In this document: piece by piece, positions 15,101 through 30,100 of the stretch
Numbering within the stretch: the stretch's first letter is position 1
Layout of the letters: every line of letters starts with the position of its first letter
Origin: Macrostomum hystrix
Taxonomy: Eukaryota > Platyhelminthes > Macrostomidae
Reading direction: 5' to 3'
NCBI GenBank assembly: GCA_950097015.1
Contig: CATNEN010000024.1
Location: 6,834,001-6,898,000 of the forward strand
Length of the DNA stretch: 64,000 nt
Program-made: the position numbers and the translations under genes
The notes under the pieces: model-generated
What the model was told of the DNA's origin: nothing
Seen by the model: only the letters and a program-made list of their open reading frames with translations
Databases searched by the model: none

Positions 15101-18100
15101 GAGACTAGTTTTGCTCTGAGCTCACCATCTGAGACTAGTTTTGCTCTGAGCTCACAATCTGAGACTAGTTTTGCTCTGAGCTCACCATCTGAGACTAGTT
15201 TTACTCTGAGCTCACCATCTGAGACTAGTTTTGCTCTGAGCTCACCATCTGACACTAGTTATACTATGTGCTAACAATCTGAGACTAGTTTTGCTCTGAG
15301 CTCACCATCTGAGACTAGTTTTGCTCTGAGCTCACAATCTGAGACTAGTTTTACTCTGAGCTCACCATCTGAGACTAGTTTTACTCTGAGCTCACCATCT
15401 GAGACAGTTTTGCTCTGAGCTCACCATCTGAGACTAGTTTTGCTCTGAGCTCTCCATCTGAGACTAGTTATACTCTGAGCTCACCATCTGAGACTAGTTT
15501 TGCTCTGAGCTCACAATCTGAGACTAGTTTTGCTCTGAGCTCACCATCTGAGACTAGTTTTGCTCTGAGCTCACCATCTGAGACTAGTTTTGCTCTGAGC
15601 TCACCATCTGAGACTAGTTTTGCTCTGAGCTCACCATCTGACACTAGTTATACTATGTGCTAACAATCTGAGACTAGTTTTGCTCTGAGCTCACCATCTG
15701 AGACTAGTTTTACTCTGAGCTCACCATCTGAGACAGTTTTGCTCTGAGCTCACCATCTGAGACTAGTTTTGCTCTGAGCTCACCATCTGAGACTAGTTTT
15801 GCTCTGAGCTCACAATCTGAGACTAGTTTTGCTCTGAGCTCACCATCTGAGACTAGTTTTACTCTGAGCTCACCATCTGAGACTAGTTTTGCTCTGAGCT
15901 CACCATCTGACACTAGTTATACTATGTGCTAACAATCTGAGACTAGTTTTGCTCTGAGCTCACCATCTGAGACTAGTTTTGCTCTGAGCTCACAATCTGA
16001 GACTAGTTTTACTCTGAGCTCACCATCTGAGACTAGTTTTACTCTGAGCTCACCATCTGAGACAGTTTTGCTCTGAGCTCACCATCTGAGACTAGTTTTG
16101 CTCTGAGCTCTCCATCTGAGACTAGTTATACTCTGAGCTCACCATCTGAGACTAGTTTTGCTCTGAGCTCACAATCTGAGACTAGTTTTACTCTGAGCTC
16201 ACCATCTGAGACTAGTTTTGCTCTGAGCTCACCATCTGAGACTAGTTTTGCTCTGAGCTCACCATCTGAGACTAGTTATACTCTGTGCTCACCATCTGAG
16301 ACTAGTTTTGCTCTGTGCTCACAATCTGAGACTAGTTTTGCTCTGTGCTCACAATCTGAGACTAGTTTTGCTCTGAGCTCACCATCTGAGACTAGTTTTG
16401 CTCTGAGCTCACCATCTGAGACTAGTTTTGCTCTGAGCTCACCATCTGAGACTAGTTTTGCTCTGAGCTCACCATCTGAGACTAGTTTTGCTCTGAGCTC
16501 ACCATCTGAGACTAGTTTTGCTCTGAGCTCACCATCTGAGACTAGTTTTGCTCTGAGCTCACCATCTGAGACTAGTTATACTCTGTGCTCACAATCTGAG
16601 ACTAGTTTTGCTCTGAGCTCACCATCTGAGACTAGTTTTGCTCTGAGCTCACCATCTGAGACTAGTTATACTCTGTGCTCACCATCTGAGACTAGTTTTA
16701 TTCTGTGCTCACAATCTGAGACTAGTTTTGCTCTGAGCTCACCATCTGAGACTAGTTTTGCTCTGTGCTCACAATCTGAGACTAGTTTTACTCTGAGCTC
16801 ACCATCTGAGACTAGTTTTGCTCTGTGCTCACAATCTGAGACTAGTTTTGCTCTGAGCTCACCATCTGAGACTAGTTTTGCTCTGAGCTCACCATCTGAG
16901 ACTAGTTTTGCTCTGAGCTCACCATCTGAGACTAGTTTTGCTCTGAGCTCACCATCTGAGACTAGTTATACTATGTGCTAACAATCTGAGACTAGTTTTG
17001 CTCTGAGCTCACCATCTGAGACTAGTTTTACTCTGAGCTCACCATCTGAGACAGTTTTGCTCTGAGCTCACCATCTGAGACTAGTTTTGCTCTGAGCTCA
17101 CCATCTGAGACTAGTTTTGCTCTGAGCTCACAATCTGAGACTAGTTTTGCTCTGAGCTCACCATCTGAGACTAGTTTTACTCTGAGCTCACCATCTGAGA
17201 CTAGTTTTGCTCTGAGCTCACCATCTGACACTAGTTATACTATGTGCTAACAATCTGAGACTAGTTTTGCTCTGAGCTCACCATCTGAGACTAGTTTTGC
17301 TCTGAGCTCACAATCTGAGACTAGTTTTACTCTGAGCTCACCATCTGAGACTAGTTTTACTCTGAGCTCACCATCTGAGACAGTTTTGCTCTGAGCTCAC
17401 CATCTGAGACTAGTTTTGCTCTGAGCTCTCCATCTGAGACTAGTTATACTCTGAGCTCACCATCTGAGACTAGTTTTGCTCTGAGCTCACAATCTGAGAC
17501 TAGTTTTACTCTGAGCTCACCATCTGAGACTAGTTTTGCTCTGAGCTCACCATCTGAGACTAGTTTTGCTCTGAGCTCACCATCTGAGACTAGTTATACT
17601 CTGTGCTCACAATCTGAGACTAGTTTTACTCTGAGCTCACCATCTGAGACTAGTTTTACTCTGAGCTCACCATCTGAGACTAGTTTTGCTCTGAGCTCAC
17701 AATCTGAGACTAGTTTTACTCTGAGCTCACCATCTGAGACTAGTTTTGCTCTGAGCTCACAATCTGAGACTAGTTTTGCTCTGAGCTCACCATCTGAGAC
17801 TAGTTTTACTCTGAGCTCACCATCTGAGACTAGTTTTGCTCTGAGCTCACCATCTGACACTAGTTATACTATGTGCTAACAATCTGAGACTAGTTTTGCT
17901 CTGAGCTCACCATCTGAGACTAGTTTTGCTCTGAGCTCACAATCTGAGACTAGTTTTACTCTGAGCTCACCATCTGAGACTAGTTTTACTCTGAGCTCAC
18001 CATCTGAGACAGTTTTGCTCTGAGCTCACCATCTGAGACTAGTTTTGCTCTGAGCTCTCCATCTGAGACTAGTTATACTCTGAGCTCACCATCTGAGACT

Positions 18101-21100
18101 AGTTTTGCTCTGAGCTCACAATCTGAGACTAGTTTTGCTCTGAGCTCACCATCTGAGACTAGTTTTGCTCTGAGCTCACCATCTGAGACTAGTTTTGCTC
18201 TGAGCTCACCATCTGAGACTAGTTTTGCTCTGAGCTCACCATCTGACACTAGTTATACTATGTGCTAACAATCTGAGACTAGTTTTGCTCTGAGCTCACC
18301 ATCTGAGACTAGTTTTACTCTGAGCTCACCATCTGAGACAGTTTTGCTCTGAGCTCACCATCTGAGACTAGTTTTGCTCTGAGCTCACCATCTGAGACTA
18401 GTTTTGCTCTGAGCTCACAATCTGAGACTAGTTTTGCTCTGAGCTCACCATCTGAGACTAGTTTTACTCTGAGCTCACCATCTGAGACTAGTTTTGCTCT
18501 GAGCTCACCATCTGACACTAGTTATACTATGTGCTAACAATCTGAGACTAGTTTTGCTCTGAGCTCACCATCTGAGACTAGTTTTGCTCTGAGCTCACAA
18601 TCTGAGACTAGTTTTACTCTGAGCTCACCATCTGAGACTAGTTTTACTCTGAGCTCACCATCTGAGACAGTTTTGCTCTGAGCTCACCATCTGAGACTAG
18701 TTTTGCTCTGAGCTCTCCATCTGAGACTAGTTATACTCTGAGCTCACCATCTGAGACTAGTTTTGCTCTGAGCTCACAATCTGAGACTAGTTTTACTCTG
18801 AGCTCACCATCTGAGACTAGTTTTGCTCTGAGCTCACCATCTGAGACTAGTTTTGCTCTGAGCTCACCATCTGAGACTAGTTATACTCTGTGCTCACCAT
18901 CTGAGACTAGTTTTGCTCTGTGCTCACAATCTGAGACTAGTTTTGCTCTGTGCTCACAATCTGAGACTAGTTTTGCTCTGAGCTCACCATCTGAGACTAG
19001 TTTTGCTCTGAGCTCACCATCTGAGACTAGTTTTGCTCTGAGCTCACCATCTGAGACTAGTTTTGCTCTGAGCTCACCATCTGAGACTAGTTATACTATG
19101 TGCTAACAATCTGAGACTAGTTTTGCTCTGAGCTCACCATCTGAGACTAGTTATACTCTGTGCTCACCATCTGAGACTAGTTTTATTCTGTGCTCACAAT
19201 CTGAGACTAGTTTTGCTCTGAGCTCACCATCTGAGACTAGTTTTGCTCTGTGCTCACAATCTGAGACTAGTTTTACTCTGAGCTCACCATCTGAGACTAG
19301 TTTTGCTCTGTGCTCACAATCTGAGACTAGTTTTGCTCTGAGCTCACCATCTGAGACTAGTTTTGCTCTGTGCTCACAATCTGAGACTAGTTTTACTCTG
19401 AGCTCACCATCTGAGACTAGTTTTGCTCTGAGCTCACCATCTGACACTAGTTATACTATGTGCTAACAATCTGAGACTAGTTTTGCTCTGAGCTCACCAT
19501 CTGAGACTAGTTTTACTCTGAGCTCACCATCTGAGACAGTTTTGCTCTGAGCTCACCATCTGAGACTAGTTTTGCTCTGAGCTCACCATCTGAGACTAGT
19601 TTTGCTCTGAGCTCACAATCTGAGACTAGTTTTGCTCTGAGCTCACCATCTGAGACTAGTTTTACTCTGAGCTCACCATCTGAGACTAGTTTTGCTCTGA
19701 GCTCACCATCTGACACTAGTTATACTATGTGCTAACAATCTGAGACTAGTTTTGCTCTGAGCTCACCATCTGAGACTAGTTTTGCTCTGAGCTCACAATC
19801 TGAGACTAGTTTTACTCTGAGCTCACCATCTGAGACTAGTTTTACTCTGAGCTCACCATCTGAGACAGTTTTGCTCTGAGCTCACCATCTGAGACTAGTT
19901 TTGCTCTGAGCTCTCCATCTGAGACTAGTTATACTCTGAGCTCACCATCTGAGACTAGTTTTGCTCTGAGCTCACAATCTGAGACTAGTTTTGCTCTGAG
20001 CTCACCATCTGAGACTAGTTTTGCTCTGAGCTCACCATCTGAGACTAGTTTTGCTCTGAGCTCACCATCTGAGACTAGTTTTGCTCTGAGCTCACCATCT
20101 GACACTAGTTATACTATGTGCTAACAATCTGAGACTAGTTTTGCTCTGAGCTCACCATCTGAGACTAGTTTTACTCTGAGCTCACCATCTGAGACAGTTT
20201 TGCTCTGAGCTCACCATCTGAGACTAGTTTTGCTCTGAGCTCACCATCTGAGACTAGTTTTGCTCTGAGCTCACAATCTGAGACTAGTTTTGCTCTGAGC
20301 TCACCATCTGAGACTAGTTTTACTCTGAGCTCACCATCTGAGACTAGTTTTGCTCTGAGCTCACCATCTGACACTAGTTATACTATGTGCTAACAATCTG
20401 AGACTAGTTTTGCTCTGAGCTCACCATCTGAGACTAGTTTTGCTCTGAGCTCACAATCTGAGACTAGTTTTACTCTGAGCTCACCATCTGAGACTAGTTT
20501 TACTCTGAGCTCACCATCTGAGACAGTTTTGCTCTGAGCTCACCATCTGAGACTAGTTTTGCTCTGAGCTCTCCATCTGAGACTAGTTATACTCTGAGCT
20601 CACCATCTGAGACTAGTTTTGCTCTGAGCTCACAATCTGAGACTAGTTTTACTCTGAGCTCACCATCTGAGACTAGTTTTGCTCTGAGCTCACCATCTGA
20701 GACTAGTTTTGCTCTGAGCTCACCATCTGAGACTAGTTATACTCTGTGCTCACCATCTGAGACTAGTTTTGCTCTGTGCTCACAATCTGAGACTAGTTTT
20801 GCTCTGTGCTCACAATCTGAGACTAGTTTTGCTCTGAGCTCACCATCTGAGACTAGTTTTGCTCTGAGCTCACCATCTGAGACTAGTTTTGCTCTGAGCT
20901 CACCATCTGAGACTAGTTTTGCTCTGAGCTCACCATCTGAGACTAGTTATACTATGTGCTAACAATCTGAGACTAGTTTTGCTCTGAGCTCACCATCTGA
21001 GACTAGTTATACTCTGTGCTCACCATCTGAGACTAGTTTTATTCTGTGCTCACAATCTGAGACTAGTTTTGCTCTGAGCTCACCATCTGAGACTAGTTTT

Positions 21101-24100
21101 GCTCTGTGCTCACAATCTGAGACTAGTTTTACTCTGAGCTCACCATCTGAGACTAGTTTTGCTCTGTGCTCACAATCTGAGACTAGTTTTGCTCTGAGCT
21201 CACCATCTGAGACTAGTTTTGCTCTGTGCTCACAATCTGAGACTAGTTTTACTCTGAGCTCACCATCTGAGACTAGTTTTGCTCTGAGCTCACCATCTGA
21301 CACTAGTTATACTATGTGCTAACAATCTGAGACTAGTTTTGCTCTGAGCTCACCATCTGAGACTAGTTTTACTCTGAGCTCACCATCTGAGACAGTTTTG
21401 CTCTGAGCTCACCATCTGAGACTAGTTTTGCTCTGAGCTCACCATCTGAGACTAGTTTTGCTCTGAGCTCACAATCTGAGACTAGTTTTGCTCTGAGCTC
21501 ACCATCTGAGACTAGTTTTACTCTGAGCTCACCATCTGAGACTAGTTTTGCTCTGAGCTCACCATCTGACACTAGTTATACTATGTGCTAACAATCTGAG
21601 ACTAGTTTTGCTCTGAGCTCACCATCTGAGACTAGTTTTGCTCTGAGCTCACAATCTGAGACTAGTTTTACTCTGAGCTCACCATCTGAGACTAGTTTTA
21701 CTCTGAGCTCACCATCTGAGACAGTTTTGCTCTGAGCTCACCATCTGAGACTAGTTTTGCTCTGAGCTCTCCATCTGAGACTAGTTATACTCTGAGCTCA
21801 CCATCTGAGACTAGTTTTGCTCTGAGCTCACAATCTGAGACTAGTTTTACTCTGAGCTCACCATCTGAGACTAGTTTTGCTCTGAGCTCACCATCTGAGA
21901 CTAGTTTTGCTCTGAGCTCACCATCTGAGACTAGTTATACTCTGTGCTCACAATCTGAGACTAGTTTTACTCTGAGCTCACCATCTGAGACTAGTTTTAC
22001 TCTGAGCTCACCATCTGAGACTAGTTTTGCTCTGAGCTCACAATCTGAGACTAGTTTTACTCTGAGCTCACCATCTGAGACTAGTTTTGCTCTGAGCTCA
22101 CAATCTGAGACTAGTTTTGCTCTGAGCTCACCATCTGAGACTAGTTTTACTCTGAGCTCACCATCTGAGACTAGTTTTGCTCTGAGCTCACCATCTGACA
22201 CTAGTTATACTATGTGCTAACAATCTGAGACTAGTTTTGCTCTGAGCTCACCATCTGAGACTAGTTTTGCTCTGAGCTCACAATCTGAGACTAGTTTTAC
22301 TCTGAGCTCACCATCTGAGACTAGTTTTACTCTGAGCTCACCATCTGAGACAGTTTTGCTCTGAGCTCACCATCTGAGACTAGTTTTGCTCTGAGCTCTC
22401 CATCTGAGACTAGTTATACTCTGAGCTCACCATCTGAGACTAGTTTTGCTCTGAGCTCACAATCTGAGACTAGTTTTGCTCTGAGCTCACCATCTGAGAC
22501 TAGTTTTGCTCTGAGCTCACCATCTGAGACTAGTTTTGCTCTGAGCTCACCATCTGAGACTAGTTTTGCTCTGAGCTCACCATCTGACACTAGTTATACT
22601 ATGTGCTAACAATCTGAGACTAGTTTTGCTCTGAGCTCACCATCTGAGACTAGTTTTACTCTGAGCTCACCATCTGAGACAGTTTTGCTCTGAGCTCACC
22701 ATCTGAGACTAGTTTTGCTCTGAGCTCACCATCTGAGACTAGTTTTGCTCTGAGCTCACAATCTGAGACTAGTTTTGCTCTGAGCTCACCATCTGAGACT
22801 AGTTTTACTCTGAGCTCACCATCTGAGACTAGTTTTGCTCTGAGCTCACCATCTGACACTAGTTATACTATGTGCTAACAATCTGAGACTAGTTTTGCTC
22901 TGAGCTCACCATCTGAGACTAGTTTTGCTCTGAGCTCACAATCTGAGACTAGTTTTACTCTGAGCTCACCATCTGAGACTAGTTTTACTCTGAGCTCACC
23001 ATCTGAGACAGTTTTGCTCTGAGCTCACCATCTGAGACTAGTTTTGCTCTGAGCTCTCCATCTGAGACTAGTTATACTCTGAGCTCACCATCTGAGACTA
23101 GTTTTGCTCTGAGCTCACAATCTGAGACTAGTTTTACTCTGAGCTCACCATCTGAGACTAGTTTTGCTCTGAGCTCACCATCTGAGACTAGTTTTGCTCT
23201 GAGCTCACCATCTGAGACTAGTTATACTCTGTGCTCACCATCTGAGACTAGTTTTGCTCTGTGCTCACAATCTGAGACTAGTTTTGCTCTGTGCTCACAA
23301 TCTGAGACTAGTTTTGCTCTGAGCTCACCATCTGAGACTAGTTTTGCTCTGAGCTCACCATCTGAGACTAGTTTTGCTCTGAGCTCACCATCTGAGACTA
23401 GTTTTGCTCTGAGCTCACCATCTGAGACTAGTTTTGCTCTGAGCTCACCATCTGAGACTAGTTTTGCTCTGAGCTCACCATCTGAGACTAGTTTTGCTCT
23501 GAGCTCACCATCTGAGACTAGTTATACTCTGTGCTCACAATCTGAGACTAGTTTTGCTCTGAGCTCACCATCTGAGACTAGTTTTGCTCTGAGCTCACCA
23601 TCTGAGACTAGTTATACTCTGTGCTCACCATCTGAGACTAGTTTTATTCTGTGCTCACAATCTGAGACTAGTTTTGCTCTGAGCTCACCATCTGAGACTA
23701 GTTTTGCTCTGTGCTCACAATCTGAGACTAGTTTTACTCTGAGCTCACCATCTGAGACTAGTTTTGCTCTGTGCTCACAATCTGAGACTAGTTTTGCTCT
23801 GAGCTCACCATCTGAGACTAGTTTTGCTCTGAGCTCACCATCTGAGACTAGTTTTGCTCTGAGCTCACCATCTGAGACTAGTTTTGCTCTGAGCTCACCA
23901 TCTGAGACTAGTTATACTATGTGCTAACAATCTGAGACTAGTTTTGCTCTGAGCTCACCATCTGAGACTAGTTTTACTCTGAGCTCACCATCTGAGACAG
24001 TTTTGCTCTGAGCTCACCATCTGAGACTAGTTTTGCTCTGAGCTCACCATCTGAGACTAGTTTTGCTCTGAGCTCACAATCTGAGACTAGTTTTGCTCTG

Positions 24101-27100
24101 AGCTCACCATCTGAGACTAGTTTTACTCTGAGCTCACCATCTGAGACTAGTTTTGCTCTGAGCTCACCATCTGACACTAGTTATACTATGTGCTAACAAT
24201 CTGAGACTAGTTTTGCTCTGAGCTCACCATCTGAGACTAGTTTTGCTCTGAGCTCACAATCTGAGACTAGTTTTACTCTGAGCTCACCATCTGAGACTAG
24301 TTTTACTCTGAGCTCACCATCTGAGACAGTTTTGCTCTGAGCTCACCATCTGAGACTAGTTTTGCTCTGAGCTCTCCATCTGAGACTAGTTATACTCTGA
24401 GCTCACCATCTGAGACTAGTTTTGCTCTGAGCTCACAATCTGAGACTAGTTTTACTCTGAGCTCACCATCTGAGACTAGTTTTGCTCTGAGCTCACCATC
24501 TGAGACTAGTTTTGCTCTGAGCTCACCATCTGAGACTAGTTATACTCTGTGCTCACAATCTGAGACTAGTTTTACTCTGAGCTCACCATCTGAGACTAGT
24601 TTTACTCTGAGCTCACCATCTGAGACAGTTTTGCTCTGAGCTCACCATCTGAGACTAGTTTTGCTCTGAGCTCTCCATCTGAGACTAGTTATACTCTGAG
24701 CTCACCATCTGAGACTAGTTTTGCTCTGAGCTCACCATCTGAGACTAGTTTTATTCTGTGCTCACAATCTGAGACTAGTTTTGCTCTGAGCTCACCATCT
24801 GAGACTAGTTTTACTCTGAGCTCACCATCTGAGACTAGTTATACTCTGTGCTCACAATCTGAGACTAGTTTTGCTCTGAGCTCACAATCTGAGACTAGTT
24901 TTACTCTGAGCTCACCATCTGAGACTAGTTTTACTCTGTGCTCACAATCTGAGACTAGTTTTACTCTGAGCTCACCATCTGAGACTAGTTATACTCTGTG
25001 CTCACCATCTGAGACTAGTTTTGCTCTGTGCTCACAATCTGAGACTAGTTTTGCTCTGTGCTCACAATCTGAGACTAGTTTTGCTCTGAGCTCACCATCT
25101 GAGACTAGTTTTGCTCTGAGCTCACCATCTGAGACTAGTTTTGCTCTGAGCTCACCATCTGAGACTAGTTTTGCTCTGAGCTCACCATCTGAGACTAGTT
25201 TTGCTCTGAGCTCACCATCTGAGACTAGTTTTGCTCTGAGCTCACCATCTGAGACTAGTTTTGCTCTGAGCTCACCATCTGAGACTAGTTTTGCTCTGAG
25301 CTCACCATCTGAGACTAGTTATACTCTGTGCTCACAATCTGAGACTAGTTTTGCTCTGAGCTCACCATCTGAGACTAGTTTTGCTCTGAGCTCACCATCT
25401 GAGACTAGTTATACTCTGTGCTCACCATCTGAGACTAGTTTTATTCTTTGCTCACAATCTGAGACTAGTTTTGCTCTGAGCTCACCATCTGAGACTAGTT
25501 TTGCTCTGAGCTCACCATCTGAGACTAGTTTTGCTCTGAGCTCACCATCTGAGACTAGTTTTGCTCTGAGCTCACCATCTGACACTAGTTATACTATGTG
25601 CTAACAATCTGAGACTAGTTTTGCTCTGAGCTCACCATCTGAGACTAGTTTTACTCTGAGCTCACCATCTGAGACTAGTTTTGCTCTGAGCTCACCATCT
25701 GACACTAGTTATACTATGTGCTAACAATCTGAGACTAGTTTTGCTCTGAGCTCACCATCTGAGACTAGTTTTACTCTGAGCTCACCATCTGAGACAGTTT
25801 TGCTCTGAGCTCACCATCTGAGACTAGTTTTGCTCTGAGCTCACCATCTGAGACTAGTTTTGCTCTGAGCTCACAATCTGAGACTAGTTTTGCTCTGAGC
25901 TCACCATCTGAGACTAGTTTTACTCTGAGCTCACCATCTGAGACTAGTTTTGCTCTGAGCTCACCATCTGACACTAGTTATACTATGTGCTAACAATCTG
26001 AGACTAGTTTTGCTCTGAGCTCACCATCTGAGACTAGTTTTGCTCTGAGCTCACAATCTGAGACTAGTTTTACTCTGAGCTCACCATCTGAGACTAGTTT
26101 TACTCTGAGCTCACCATCTGAGACAGTTTTGCTCTGAGCTCACCATCTGAGACTAGTTTTGCTCTGAGCTCTCCAACTGAGACTAGTTATACTCTGAGCT
26201 CACCATCTGAGACTAGTTTTGCTCTGAGCTCACAATCTGAGACTAGTTTTACTCTGAGCTCACCATCTGAGACTAGTTTTGCTCTGAGCTCACCATCTGA
26301 GACTAGTTTTGCTCTGAGCTCACCATCTGAGACTAGTTATACTCTGTGCTCACCATCTGAGACTAGTTTTGCTCTGTGCTCACAATCTGAGACTAGTTTT
26401 GCTCTGTGCTCACAATCTGAGACTAGTTTTGCTCTGAGCTCACCATCTGAGACTAGTTTTGCTCTGAGCTCACCATCTGAGACTAGTTTTGCTCTGAGCT
26501 CACCATCTGAGACTAGTTTTGCTCTGAGCTCACCATCTGAGACTAGTTTTGCTCTGAGCTCACCATCTGAGACTAGTTTTGCTCTGAGCTCACCATCTGA
26601 GACTAGTTTTGCTCTGAGCTCACCATCTGAGACTAGTTATACTCTGTGCTCACAATCTGAGACTAGTTTTGCTCTGAGCTCACCATCTGAGACTAGTTTT
26701 GCTCTGAGCTCACCATCTGAGACTAGTTATACTCTGTGCTCACCATCTGAGACTAGTTTTATTTTTTGCTCACAATCTGAGACTAGTTTTGCTCTGAGCT
26801 CACCATCTGAGACTAGTTTTGCTCTGAGCTCACCATCTGAGACTAGTTTTGCTCTGAGCTCACCATCTGAGACTAGTTTTGCTCTGAGCTCACCATCTGA
26901 GACTAGTTATACTATGTGCTAACAATCTGAGACTAGTTTTGCTCTGAGCTCACCATCTGAGACTAGTTTTACTCTGAGCTCACCATCTGAGACAGTTTTG
27001 CTCTGAGCTCACCATCTGAGACTAGTTTTGCTCTGAGCTCACCATCTGAGACTAGTTTTGCTCTGAGCTCACAATCTGAGACTAGTTTTGCTCTGAGCTC

Positions 27101-30100
27101 ACCATCTGAGACTAGTTTTACTCTGAGCTCACCATCTGAGACTAGTTTTGCTCTGAGCTCACCATCTGACACTAGTTATACTATGTGCTAACAATCTGAG
27201 ACTAGTTTTGCTCTGAGCTCACCATCTGAGACTAGTTTTGCTCTGAGCTCACAATCTGAGACTAGTTTTACTCTGAGCTCACCATCTGAGACTAGTTTTA
27301 CTCTGAGCTCACCATCTGAGACAGTTTTGCTCTGAGCTCACCATCTGAGACTAGTTTTGCTCTGAGCTCTCCATCTGAGACTAGTTATACTCTGAGCTCA
27401 CCATCTGAGACTAGTTTTGCTCTGAGCTCACAATCTGAGACTAGTTTTACTCTGAGCTCACCATCTGAGACTAGTTTTGCTCTGAGCTCACCATCTGAGA
27501 CTAGTTTTGCTCTGAGCTCACCATCTGAGACTAGTTATACTCTGTGCTCACAATCTGAGACTAGTTTTACTCTGAGCTCACCATCTGAGACTAGTTTTAC
27601 TCTGAGCTCACCATCTGAGACAGTTTTGCTCTGAGCTCACCATCTGAGACTAGTTTTGCTCTGAGCTCTCCATCTGAGACTAGTTATACTCTGAGCTCAC
27701 CATCTGAGACTAGTTTTGCTCTGAGCTCACCATCTGAGACTAGTTTTATTCTGTGCTCACAATCTGAGACTAGTTTTGCTCTGAGCTCACCATCTGAGAC
27801 TAGTTTTACTCTGAGCTCACCATCTGAGACTAGTTATACTCTGTGCTCACAATCTGAGACTAGTTTTGCTCTGAGCTCACAATCTGAGACTAGTTTTACT
27901 CTGAGCTCACCATCTGAGACTAGTTTTACTCTGTGCTCACAATCTGAGACTAGTTTTACTCTGAGCTCACCATCTGAGACTAGTTATACTCTGTGCTCAC
28001 CATCTGAGACTAGTTTTGCTCTGTGCTCACAATCTGAGACTAGTTTTGCTCTGTGCTCACAATCTGAGACTAGTTTTGCTCTGAGCTCACCATCTGAGAC
28101 TAGTTTTGCTCTGAGCTCACCATCTGAGACTAGTTTTGCTCTGAGCTCACCATCTGAGACTAGTTTTGCTCTGAGCTCACCATCTGAGACTAGTTTTGCT
28201 CTGAGCTCACCATCTGAGACTAGTTTTGCTCTGAGCTCACCATCTGAGACTAGTTTTGCTCTGAGCTCACTATCTGAGACTAGTTTTACTCTGAGCTCAC
28301 CATCTGAGACTAGTTTTGCTCTGAGCTCACCATCTGACACTAGTTATACTATGTGCTAACAATCTGAGACTAGTTTTGCTCTGAGCTCACCATCTGAGAC
28401 TAGTTTTACTCTGAGCTCACCATCTGAGACAGTTTTGCTCTGAGCTCACCATCTGAGACTAGTTTTGCTCTGAGCTCACCATCTGAGACTAGTTTTGCTC
28501 TGAGCTCACAATCTGAGACTAGTTTTGCTCTGAGCTCACCATCTGAGACTAGTTTTACTCTGAGCTCACCATCTGAGACTAGTTTTGCTCTGAGCTCACC
28601 ATCTGACACTAGTTATACTATGTGCTAACAATCTGAGACTAGTTTTGCTCTGAGCTCACCATCTGAGACTAGTTTTGCTCTGAGCTCACAATCTGAGACT
28701 AGTTTTACTCTGAGCTCACCATCTGAGACTAGTTTTACTCTGAGCTCACCATCTGAGACAGTTTTGCTCTGAGCTCACCATCTGAGACTAGTTTTGCTCT
28801 GAGCTCTCCAACTGAGACTAGTTATACTCTGAGCTCACCATCTGAGACTAGTTTTGCTCTGAGCTCACAATCTGAGACTAGTTTTACTCTGAGCTCACCA
28901 TCTGAGACTAGTTTTGCTCTGAGCTCACCATCTGAGACTAGTTTTGCTCTGAGCTCACCATCTGAGACTAGTTATACTCTGTGCTCACCATCTGAGACTA
29001 GTTTTGCTCTGTGCTCACAATCTGAGACTAGTTTTGCTCTGTGCTCACAATCTGAGACTAGTTTTGCTCTGAGCTCACCATCTGAGACTAGTTTTGCTCT
29101 GAGCTCACCATCTGAGACTAGTTTTGCTCTGAGCTCACCATCTGAGACTAGTTTTGCTCTGAGCTCACCATCTGAGACTAGTTTTGCTCTGAGCTCACCA
29201 TCTGAGACTAGTTTTGCTCTGAGCTCACCATCTGAGACTAGTTTTGCTCTGAGCTCACCATCTGAGACTAGTTATACTCTGTGCTCACAATCTGAGACTA
29301 GTTTTGCTCTGAGCTCACCATCTGAGACTAGTTTTGCTCTGAGCTCACCATCTGAGACTAGTTATACTCTGTGCTCACCATCTGAGACTAGTTTTATTTT
29401 TTGCTCACAATCTGAGACTAGTTTTGCTCTGAGCTCACCATCTGAGACTAGTTTTGCTCTGAGCTCACCATCTGAGACTAGTTTTGCTCTGAGCTCACCA
29501 TCTGAGACTAGTTTTGCTCTGAGCTCACCATCTGAGACTAGTTATACTATGTGCTAACAATCTGAGACTAGTTTTGCTCTGAGCTCACCATCTGAGACTA
29601 GTTTTACTCTGAGCTCACCATCTGAGACAGTTTTGCTCTGAGCTCACCATCTGAGACTAGTTTTGCTCTGAGCTCACCATCTGAGACTAGTTTTGCTCTG
29701 AGCTCACAATCTGAGACAAGTTTTGCTCTGAGCTCACCATCTGAGACTAGTTTTACTCTGAGCTCACCATCTGAGACTAGTTTTGCTCTGAGCTCACCAT
29801 CTGACACTAGTTATACTATGTGCTAACAATCTGAGACTAGTTTTGCTCTGAGCTCACCATCTGAGACTAGTTTTGCTCTGAGCTCACAATCTGAGACTAG
29901 TTTTACTCTGAGCTCACCATCTGAGACTAGTTTTACTCTGAGCTCACCATCTGAGACAGTTTTGCTCTGAGCTCACCATCTGAGACTAGTTTTGCTCTGA
30001 GCTCTCCAACTGAGACTAGTTATACTCTGAGCTCACCATCTGAGACTAGTTTTGCTCTGAGCTCACAATCTGAGACTAGTTTTACTCTGAGCTCACCATC